The notes beneath the pieces are model-generated. The model had not been told where the DNA came from. It made no database searches and saw only the letters and a list, made by a program, of their open reading frames with translations. The position numbers were made by a program, and so were the translations under genes. Positions 1-5,939 of a DNA stretch of 10,110 bases are shown here, one piece after another (position 1 is the stretch's first letter; every line of letters begins with the position of its first letter). Source of the stretch: Candidatus Falkowiibacteriota bacterium (GTDB lineage Archaea; Iainarchaeota; Iainarchaeia; Iainarchaeales; GCA-2688035); assembly GCA_017610485.1 (NCBI GenBank), contig JAFCBY010000035.1:1-10110 (forward strand), written 5' to 3'.

Positions 1-1
1 A

Positions 2-2803
2 CTTAGTACTATTTCCTTTGCCGCCGCGCCGGTTGTTTCACAGGGCGGGCCCTATACAGGCTACAGAAACGAAAACATTGACCTGAATGGATATGCGACA
101 AACCCAGGCAGCACAATAACAAGCATTGGCTGGGCAGTGCCCACAGGATGCAGCATTGTGGACGAATTTACAGACATTTCGGGCGAAGACGCAAGCGCTG
201 ACGCAGTAATAGCCTGCACAGACATTCTCAGCGACAACGTAAGCCTGACAGCAAACAACAATAACTCTGAACCAACAACAGAAACGGCCAGCTTGGAAAT
301 CTCAAACCAGGCGCCTGATGCCGCCAACTTCCAGGCAATCCCTGACAATGGCCAGATGCCATTGGAAGTAACCTTCACAGGCACATGCTCAGACCCAGAC
401 GGCGATCTTGACACCTGCAAAATTGATTTTGGCGACGGCAACAACAATTACAATTTTGTCACAAACCTAAAGCACACTTACACCACAGCAGATACTTTCA
501 ATGCAATTCTTACTGCAACAGACGACGAAGCTGCGACAGACTCTGAAACCAAAATTATCACTGTTACGAGTGCAGGCACAGGCTCTGCACCAACAGTCAG
601 CAACATGCTGCCTGCAAATGGCAATTCAATTAACGAAGTAAGACCAACAATCAACTTTGACGTGAACGACAGCGATTCTGATGCAGATAGCTCAACCTTG
701 AGTTTATTTGTGGACGGTTCAGAAGCGCAATCACCAACAATCACCACTGCAGGAAACGGCTTCCATGTGAGCTGGCAGTTTGACTCGGACCAAAGCCACG
801 GAACCGTACAGGTTGGAGTGACTGTTGGAGACACCCAGGGCAACAGCTCTGGAGACGTGAACTGGAGCTTTATAATCGATTTGGAGAGCCCAACCTTTGA
901 CGACATTTCCATTCCAGAGTACACCAACGATGAAACCCCAACTATTGATGTGCAGGGCGTTTCGGGAAGCCCAACGCAGATGGCACTAAGCTGCAATAAC
1001 TCAAGCTGGAAGGGATGGCAAAATTATTCAAGCAGCGTTACAAACTTTGACATTACATCCTCTTCATACGGCTGCCTTGACGATTCACAAGATAGTGTTA
1101 CAGTTTACCTCAAATTGAGGGATGCAACAGGCAATGTTTCGGGAGTTGAAAGCGACAGCACAACCTTTGACGAGGACCCGCCAAACGAGCCAGACCTGCA
1201 CACCGCAGACCCTGATGACGAAGAGGTCTACCTTGACTGGCCCACACCCTCTGACAATGAATCCGGCATAAAAGAGTACCTCATTTACAGAGACGGCTCG
1301 CTAATCAGGACCACAACAGCAACAGATTACACCGTTACTGACCTGGTCAATGGGAGAGAATATGAATTCAAAATTAAGGCAAGGGACAGAGCTGGAAACA
1401 CTTCGGGATACAGTAACCTGAGAGAGGCAACTCCTTCAGACTCAGGTTCATCGGATAATGACACCAGTGAGCCAAGCCTCAGCTGGGAGAAGCCGGACGA
1501 CGATGAAACCGTTTCAGACACCGTAACTTTGAAGGTTTGGGCTTACGATGACGAGAGCAACATCAAGTTTGTCAAGTTCTACGTGGACGGGGAGAATATT
1601 GGAACAGACACCACTGCAGTGTCGGAAAGGTACAGCATTGAGTGGGACTCAGGCTCTGTTCCTGACGGCGACCACGAAATAAAAGCCATTGCCAAAACCT
1701 GGTCAGGGGACGAAGAGCACAACTCGCGCTTTAGGACAATCGAGGTAACGACAGACAACGGTGTTGAAGCAGACGTTGATGATGACGACGGAGGTGTTTA
1801 TGCAGACCAGGACAAGCAGCTTGCCAGTGAGGCCATTGACCAGGCCGAGGACGAAAAGGAGATTGCGCAGAGCATGCTCTTGGAGCTGGAATTGCTCGGA
1901 GTCTCTCCAAGCGACGAGGTCGTGGCAGAGTTCACTTCAGCGGAGGAAAACCTGCAGGACGCCTTGAAGAACTGGGATGAGGATGAATTCTTTGACTGTA
2001 AGGACAAGGCGGAAGAGGCAACCCAGCAATTTTCATCAGTTCAGGGAATGATAGGGGTTGAAGACTATGACCAGGAATCAGAATATGTCTACAACAAGGA
2101 GCACATCGGCATTTTGCTGCAGGCCATTGGCCTAAGCCAGGAGCTGAGCCAGGAAGCAGAGAAAAACATGCAGCAATGCGATGTAAAAAGGACGCTTGAA
2201 ATTAAAAAGATTGTAAACGGGGACAGCACTTACTACAGGGCAATGGTTGTCATCTCGGTAAAAAACAATTCGGATGAACGGAAAGAATTCAGGGTTGTTG
2301 AGGTAATTCCGAAAGAGTTTGCCGAAAACGCTTCCGACATTGTGGAGGACGGTTTCACAGTCGTTGAGGACGACCCAGTCCTTGCCTGGAACCTCAGCCT
2401 GAGCGCGGGCGAAGAGGTGCAAATTTCCTACATTTTGGGGGAGAACCTGACAGAGGAAGAGGCAAACCAATTGCTTGAATCAGACGCTTTAAACAATTTC
2501 AAGGCCCCGCCTGTTCTGATGAATGCAGGCACAGAGATAACAAAGGAAAGCTTTTCTTCCACGCCCACAGGCCTGTTTGGCTTGGGGAACGGCCTGGCAA
2601 TCGCCGGATGGGCGGTTCTCATCATAGTCCTCATCGGCGCCGCACTATACGCATTTAACCACTTTTCAGAAAGGGAGCAGTCCACAGGCCTTGGCGCAAC
2701 AGGCAGCGGAAAGGGCTTTGGCTCAGGCCTGTTGGGCAGCTTTGGAAGCGGCGGAAAAAAGGAAGACAAACCCGAAGGCGGAAAGTGGGCCTACAAGGAC
2801 TAA
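2..2803 (+). CDS. Large multidomain surface protein (PKD / Ig-like / FN3), C-terminal membrane anchor; 5' end outside window
   Basis: The frame is open from the left edge (933 visible residues), so the GTG at 137 is probably internal. The first residues (LSTISFAAAPVVSQGG) resemble the end of a signal peptide. Domains by nucleotide: PKD-like at about 40-310; PKD with a D-F-G-D-G turn and H-T-Y at 308-571; Ig-like at 584-886 and 887-1174; FN3 with an EYLIYRDG strand and YEFKIKARDRAGN at 1178-1435; Ig-like at 1469-1750; acidic helical segment at 1802-2182; beta domain with VKNNS, VIPKEF and ISYIL at 2183-2536; membrane helix (NGLAIAGWAVLIIVLIGAAL) near 2588-2656. A Gly/Ser/Lys-rich tail of about 48 residues follows, probably cytoplasmic. 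Inference: an envelope-anchored adhesion or scaffold protein. No catalytic motif is visible and the ligand is unknown. It converges on the toxin gene, with 3 nt between the stop codons. Confidence 0.85.
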   Translation, partial: LSTISFAAAPVVSQGGPYTGYRNENIDLNGYATNPGSTITSIGWAVPTGCSIVDEFTDISGEDASADAVIACTDILSDNVSLTANNNNSEPTTETASLEISNQAPDAANFQAIPDNGQMPLEVTFTGTCSDPDGDLDTCKIDFGDGNNNYNFVTNLKHTYTTADTFNAILTATDDEAATDSETKIITVTSAGTGSAPTVSNMLPANGNSINEVRPTINFDVNDSDSDADSSTLSLFVDGSEAQSPTITTAGNGFHVSWQFDSDQSHGTVQVGVTVGDTQGNSSGDVNWSFIIDLESPTFDDISIPEYTNDETPTIDVQGVSGSPTQMALSCNNSSWKGWQNYSSSVTNFDITSSSYGCLDDSQDSVTVYLKLRDATGNVSGVESDSTTFDEDPPNEPDLHTADPDDEEVYLDWPTPSDNESGIKEYLIYRDGSLIRTTTATDYTVTDLVNGREYEFKIKARDRAGNTSGYSNLREATPSDSGSSDNDTSEPSLSWEKPDDDETVSDTVTLKVWAYDDESNIKFVKFYVDGENIGTDTTAVSERYSIEWDSGSVPDGDHEIKAIAKTWSGDEEHNSRFRTIEVTTDNGVEADVDDDDGGVYADQDKQLASEAIDQAEDEKEIAQSMLLELELLGVSPSDEVVAEFTSAEENLQDALKNWDEDEFFDCKDKAEEATQQFSSVQGMIGVEDYDQESEYVYNKEHIGILLQAIGLSQELSQEAEKNMQQCDVKRTLEIKKIVNGDSTYYRAMVVISVKNNSDERKEFRVVEVIPKEFAENASDIVEDGFTVVEDDPVLAWNLSLSAGEEVQISYILGENLTEEEANQLLESDALNNFKAPPVLMNAGTEITKESFSSTPTGLFGLGNGLAIAGWAVLIIVLIGAALYAFNHFSEREQSTGLGATGSGKGFGSGLLGSFGSGGKKEDKPEGGKWAYKD

Positions 2804-2806
2804 AGC

Positions 2807-3146
2807 TCAGTACTTGAACCTTTTTTCATAGGATTTGTGGTCCAGCCATTCAAGGACAAGGCTTATTAAAATTATTTCCCCTGAATCTACAACAGAGTAA
2901 ATTAGCCTCCACGCCCCCAGGCAAGTTGTACTTCCAGCAATTGTCAATTCCATATTTTTTAACGCAGTCTTTTGGAATCAATTTCTTTGGAATCTGTATT
3001 CCACAAAAAGCATTTTCCTCGAAGTCATCAAAAGCCCTGTTGATAAATCTGTAGAGGCGTTGATTCTCAGCGGAAGAATGTTCCAAACCCTGAAAAGCTC
3101 TTTTCAAATTAGAATCAGCGAATCTTACCAAAGACTTTTTCTTCAT
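2807..3146 (-). pseudogene. RelE-like mRNA interferase toxin, broken by a 1-nt frameshift near its C-terminus
   Basis: ATG at 3146 opens a frame that overlaps the antitoxin stop by 4 nt (ATGA), implying translational coupling. The first part reads VRFADSNLKRAF, then CGIQIPKKLIPK, then KYGIDNCWKYNLPGG, like archaeal RelE/ParE-superfamily toxins I recall. After the Gly pair the frame runs out as unrelated residues to a stop near 2850. Shifting by one base at the G5 run (2912-2918) restores WRLIYSVVDSGEIILISLVL, then EWLDHKSYEKRFKY and a TGA at 2807-2809, giving about 112 aa, a normal family length. W-R-L-I-Y and D-H-K-x-Y-E-K-R-F are the family's C-terminal core and putative catalytic end. Family members cleave ribosome-bound mRNA. 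As written, the product lacks that end and is probably inactive. An assembly error or programmed frameshifting are the alternatives. Confidence 0.82.
2821..2826 (+). terminator. Possible T-run terminator of the surface-protein gene
   Basis: Six T residues lie 18 nt after the stop of the upstream gene. T-runs are the usual archaeal termination signal. The run lies inside the convergent toxin gene, where it reads as the Glu-Lys-Arg codons, so it may be coincidence. A matching A6 at 2755-2760 would be the equivalent T-run for the opposite strand. Confidence 0.3.
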
Positions 3147-3412
3147 CTGCCCAAATCCACCTTTTCAATATACTTTTTGAAAAGGGCAGGGTTATAAATC
3201 CAGGCAATCTTTCGCTCTTTGTCGACAGCAATCTTCCCACTGCTCAACAAGTAATCAACAATAGTGCAAAAGGTCTGGTACATTATCTTCTTTGGCAGGG
3301 ATTCCCACAGCTTCCTCTTCTTGAACTCGCCTGAATGCACCCTAATGAAACGCTCAACCATTAGAACCGTGTCAAGCCTTGGGTACCTGGCAATCTGAAC
3401 AGCTTTCTGCAA
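3143..3412 (-). CDS. Winged-helix-like antitoxin / autorepressor of the toxin operon
   Basis: 89 aa from a TTG at 3412, chosen because AAGGTG (3425-3420) lies 7 nt upstream and the residues that follow (QKAVQIARYPRLDTVLMVE) continue the fold. The longer frame to 3496 would run through the promoter, and an ATG at 3361 would remove the first helix. The order looks like a winged helix: helix (TVLMVERFIRVHSG), helix (FKKRKLWESLP), longer helix (MYQTFCTIVDYLLSSG) as putative recognition helix, then a two-strand wing (KIAVDKERKIAWIYN). Similar small proteins precede RelE-like toxins in DPANN genomes (recollection). The role as antitoxin and operon repressor is inferred from gene order, the ATGA overlap and the palindrome at its promoter. 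It appears intact although its toxin is not. Confidence 0.72.
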   Translation of the reverse strand: MQKAVQIARYPRLDTVLMVERFIRVHSGEFKKRKLWESLPKKIMYQTFCTIVDYLLSSGKIAVDKERKIAWIYNPALFKKYIEKVDLGR

Positions 3413-3419
3413 ACAAAAA

Positions 3420-3425
3420 CACCTT
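3420..3425 (-). promoter_or_regulatory. Ribosome binding site deciding the antitoxin TTG start
   Basis: On the minus strand AAGGTG precedes the TTG at 3412 by 7 nt, a good match to the archaeal 16S tail. It overlaps the left end of the palindrome, so folding of the palindrome in the mRNA could also affect translation (inference). Confidence 0.55.
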
Positions 3426-3448
3426 GTTATATCAACTGATATAACAAG
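3423..3448. promoter_or_regulatory. 26-bp palindrome, probable operator of the toxin-antitoxin operon
   Basis: Two perfect 12-bp arms (CTTGTTATATCA and TGATATAACAAG) are separated by two bases. The site lies just downstream of the minus-strand TATA box and covers the expected start of transcription. This is where a dimeric repressor would block archaeal RNA polymerase. The winged-helix-like antitoxin is the obvious candidate ligand. Binding is inferred, the symmetry is directly visible. Confidence 0.65.
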
Positions 3449-3450
3449 AT

Positions 3451-3458
3451 TATTTAAA
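3451..3458 (-). promoter_or_regulatory. Archaeal TATA box for the toxin-antitoxin operon
   Basis: The minus strand reads TTTAAATA, an exact fit to the archaeal box A consensus. Transcription would start about 25 nt downstream, near 3428-3430, inside the palindrome, giving a leader of about 16-18 nt that carries the ribosome binding site. Confidence 0.6.
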
Positions 3459-3499
3459 GCTTTTCGGCAAAAAAGGGAAATCTGGCCCACCCCCAAAAC

Positions 3500-3508
3500 A
3501 AATAAATA
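3500..3508 (+). promoter_or_regulatory. TATA box of the metallophosphoesterase gene, leaderless mRNA likely
   Basis: AAATAAATA is centred 29 nt before the ATG at 3533. Archaeal initiation about 25 nt downstream of the TATA centre falls at or just before the ATG, and no Shine-Dalgarno-like sequence precedes it. The promoter is divergent from the toxin-antitoxin promoter, with about 40 bp between the two TATA boxes. Confidence 0.5.
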
Positions 3509-3532
3509 CTCTCAACCCCTATTATTTTAGAA

Positions 3533-5836
3533 ATGAATGACCAAACAAATAAGGCTCTTGGCCTGTTGGTTTTTTTCCTTGCAATAGCCACGCTTTTCAT
3601 TGCATTGGACTTTGGCGAAAACCCTGCCACAATAGTCCAATTCACAGCGGCAGGCAGCCCTTCCACACCCATTGGCCCTTCCGCAGCCACAACCACTTCT
3701 GCAACCATCTTCCCAGGGCAAGAAGAGGAAACCGCCCACTTCCAAGCAGAAGACAAATTCTCGTTCATGTGGCTGGGGGACGACAACCCAGGCATAGGGC
3801 CTTTGGGGATAAGATATGGCTATACCACCTACCCCGACCTTGAAATTGTCTTCTCAATTCCGGATTTGGGAAGGGAAAGGGGCGCAGAATATGGAAATTA
3901 TGCCGCTGAATGGCAAAACAATCCAAATGCAGACCCAAGCTTCAGCCCAATTTTTATGGGCCTTGGAAACCACGACATTGAAAGGCCCACTGTTGTCGAC
4001 TATACTTCAAAAGTGCTTGGCCCCAACCTTACATCAGCCCTGCCAAGCATGGAAAACTTCAATGAGGGCCCTTATGTAACCTACCCTGACCAGGGAAACT
4101 ATGCCGACACAAACCTTACTTATTCCTTTGACTACAAAAATGCGCACTTTGTAATGCTGAACATCTACTCACACGACATCCTGCTTCCAGATGGAGGGTC
4201 AGGAACTAATCGAGACCGATTTTCGGAATCATACAGCCCGATGGGCTGCATTCATGATGACCTGTTGGCATGGCTTAGGGCCGACCTTTCAAATACAAGC
4301 GCCAAACACAAGTTCCTGTTCTACCACGAGGGAGCACACCCTGTTCCCGGCGGAAGGCACACCACTGACTCGCTTGACCACAGAGACTGCTTTGGAAATA
4401 ACGACGGAACTTCGGCAAGGCCGAGAAGGGACGAATTCTGGAGCCTGCTTGCAGAATTTGACGTAGAGGCAACATTTGTCGGGCACAGCCACCACAACAC
4501 ATTGGTTTGGGCCAACGACCTTACCGGAGGATACGGCCCAGTGTACGAACTGGAATCCGGGTTTCCTCCAAGGCTGGCGGTAGTGCAAATAGACGGGGAT
4601 GACGCAACTTTGAGGCTCTATAATACAACCTACGAGCGGCCTGATTACACCCATTTTGAGCCGTTTGGGCCGATAAAGCTGACCCAGGACGCCGGGAACT
4701 ATACCCCTAACCTTTACCAGCACTACTACGGGGTTGACGCAGGCTTTCCCATTCTGGACAAGACAAACTACACCTTTGAGGTCGGTCAGCGCTATTCCAC
4801 CAGCTTCTACTTTGAGGCAAAGGACAGCGATGTAGAGGACAATTTGACTTTCAGCTTCAACAATCTGCCGGACTTTTTTGATGTTACAGACTGGAGCAAC
4901 CAGTTTAGGAGGATAATGGTAAGCCCGAACACGAGCGATTCGGCAAACAGGATAACCACTTCAGAGATTGGCACCTACAATTTTGACGTGGTGGTTTCCG
5001 ACGGCCAGCAGCAGGACTCAATGAACATAGACCTTGCAGTGCTCCCCGCAGAGCCGCCTCTCACATTGGGGGCATCCATTCCAAACAACAAGGTGATAAA
5101 TTTCCCAATGCACAGGGCAAACATTTATTTTTTCTGCTATGACACGGCATCAGGGGCAGCCGCCCCAAGATACAACGGGTATACTGTCAAATTCAACGAT
5201 GTCGATTACAGCTGCTGCTCCCTGTGGCACAGTTACTCTCAAAGGAATGTAACCGAATATTTGGCATATTCACAGTTTTTGCTTCCGGATGACTATGACG
5301 GCATGGAAGATGTCCAGCTGGGAAAATATGAGGTCACCATAACCTGCAGTGACCGGGCCTCAAACACTGCAGAACCCTACACCCTGACATTCAATGTTGT
5401 GGACGAATCCACACAGCCAACCTCAACCATTTTTGGAAGCTGGCCCTACGACGGGGCAAACGTGGAAGAAATGGAGAGAATGGTTTTCTGGGCCGAGACA
5501 CCGGTTGCAAGAATGAGCAAGTCAGCGCTGGCAGGCATCACCAATGTTACAAAAGACAGCCTGCCATTTGCCGATTACACCTTTGTCACATCCTACCTTG
5601 ATGGCTCTGAAGCCTGGGGGACCACAGACCTTGTGTTTGACCAGCCCGCTGCAAGCGGGGTCTACGACTTTGTGTTAAATGGAGAGTCCTTTACCGTTAC
5701 AGTTGGGGCAGGCGATGCCTGCGTCACAAATGAGATGCTCACAGGCTACATCGACCAATGGAAGGGCGGCGGCATCTCAATGGCCACCTTAATGGACAGG
5801 ATTTCAAGGTGGAAGGCAGGAACAGGATGCCCTTAA
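3533..5836 (+). CDS. Exported calcineurin-like metallophosphoesterase with Ig-like domains and a C-terminal WKxG module
   Basis: 767 aa. Residues 8-26 form a signal peptide or membrane anchor, followed by a Ser/Thr/Pro/Ala linker to about 62. The phosphoesterase domain (about 75-380) has GDDN (82-85) at motif I, PD (110-111) where GD is usual, GNHD (145-148), H265 in FYHEG, and GHSH (317-320). YSFDYKNAHFVMLN (197-210) is typical of the family. Such enzymes bind two metals and cleave phosphomonoesters or diesters; the substrate here is unknown. Residues 400-505 look like a cadherin/He-PIG-type beta domain, and 510-725 are further beta-rich sequence. The last 38 residues contain G-Y-I-D-Q-W-K-G-G and R-I-S-R-W-K-A-G between C730 and C766, recalling a dockerin without calcium loops. 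The Asn-rich exterior fits N-glycosylation. Motifs I and II are atypical, so activity is uncertain. Confidence 0.85.
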   Translation: MNDQTNKALGLLVFFLAIATLFIALDFGENPATIVQFTAAGSPSTPIGPSAATTTSATIFPGQEEETAHFQAEDKFSFMWLGDDNPGIGPLGIRYGYTTYPDLEIVFSIPDLGRERGAEYGNYAAEWQNNPNADPSFSPIFMGLGNHDIERPTVVDYTSKVLGPNLTSALPSMENFNEGPYVTYPDQGNYADTNLTYSFDYKNAHFVMLNIYSHDILLPDGGSGTNRDRFSESYSPMGCIHDDLLAWLRADLSNTSAKHKFLFYHEGAHPVPGGRHTTDSLDHRDCFGNNDGTSARPRRDEFWSLLAEFDVEATFVGHSHHNTLVWANDLTGGYGPVYELESGFPPRLAVVQIDGDDATLRLYNTTYERPDYTHFEPFGPIKLTQDAGNYTPNLYQHYYGVDAGFPILDKTNYTFEVGQRYSTSFYFEAKDSDVEDNLTFSFNNLPDFFDVTDWSNQFRRIMVSPNTSDSANRITTSEIGTYNFDVVVSDGQQQDSMNIDLAVLPAEPPLTLGASIPNNKVINFPMHRANIYFFCYDTASGAAAPRYNGYTVKFNDVDYSCCSLWHSYSQRNVTEYLAYSQFLLPDDYDGMEDVQLGKYEVTITCSDRASNTAEPYTLTFNVVDESTQPTSTIFGSWPYDGANVEEMERMVFWAETPVARMSKSALAGITNVTKDSLPFADYTFVTSYLDGSEAWGTTDLVFDQPAASGVYDFVLNGESFTVTVGAGDACVTNEMLTGYIDQWKGGGISMATLMDRISRWKAGTGCP
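5714..5833 (+). other. C-terminal Cys-flanked duplicated I-x-x-W-K-x-G module
   Basis: Within the phosphoesterase, residues 728-767 hold two half-repeats (YIDQWKGG and RISRWKAG) joined by GISMATLMD and bracketed by Cys 730 and Cys 766. This predicts two helices closed by a disulfide. I recall similar tails on exported proteins of DPANN archaea. A cell-surface attachment or docking role is inference. Confidence 0.5.
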
Positions 5837-5838
5837 AG

Positions 5839-5858
5839 GGCAAAGGGTTTTTTTTGCC
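5839..5858 (+). terminator. Stem-loop with T8 run after the phosphoesterase gene
   Basis: GGCAAA (5839-5844) and TTTGCC (5853-5858) can pair, and eight T residues lie at 5848-5855, directly after the stop codon. The T-run alone would suit archaeal termination; the short stem is a weak addition. Confidence 0.5.
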
Positions 5859-5875
5859 AGCAAGCTATTTTCCCA

Positions 5876-5908
5876 GGTTAAATTAACTAAAAAGTAAAGA
5901 ATTTAACC
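5876..5908. repeat. 9-bp inverted repeat upstream of the geranylgeranyl reductase gene
   Basis: GGTTAAATT (5876-5884) and AATTTAACC (5900-5908) are perfect inverted copies with a 15-nt A-rich spacer. They lie 32-64 nt before the TTG start, in the only region able to hold the promoter. Either arm could serve as a TATA-like element. A regulator site is plausible but unproven. Confidence 0.4.
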
Positions 5909-5928
5909 CAAAGCGAACTATATTCTTA

Positions 5929-5933
5929 GGGAG
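5929..5933 (+). promoter_or_regulatory. Ribosome binding site for the TTG start of the reductase
   Basis: GGGAG lies 6 nt upstream of the TTG at 5940. No ATG or GTG exists near the beginning of the FAD-binding strand, and the Rossmann motif begins only seven residues into the protein, so this TTG is the natural start. Confidence 0.6.
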
Positions 5934-5939
5934 ATAAAT

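Noticed and set aside
137..139. GTG as the true start of the first surface protein
   Set aside because: The frame is open to the window edge and the residues before it form the start of a PKD-like domain and a signal-peptide-like tail, so the start lies upstream.
61..996. Minus-strand open frames of 128 and 172 aa opposite the first surface protein
   Set aside because: They mirror a strongly supported plus-strand gene with recognisable PKD and Ig-like modules; they lack ribosome binding sites and domain features.
3413..3496. Extended N-terminus of the antitoxin to an ATG at 3496
   Set aside because: It would translate the TATA box and the palindrome; the TTG at 3412 with AAGGTG fits better.
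2807..3533. Insertion sequence or integrated element carrying the toxin-antitoxin pair
   Set aside because: I saw no transposase, integrase, terminal inverted repeats or target duplications around the module; the only strong palindrome is at its promoter.
3454..3795. Minus-strand frames of 113 and 72 aa near the start of the phosphoesterase gene
   Set aside because: They cover the signal-peptide region of the opposite gene, cross both promoters and show no domain.
4275..4723. Minus-strand frames of 75-144 aa inside the phosphoesterase
   Set aside because: They lie opposite the conserved metal-binding motifs; composition is as expected for a complement of a coding region.
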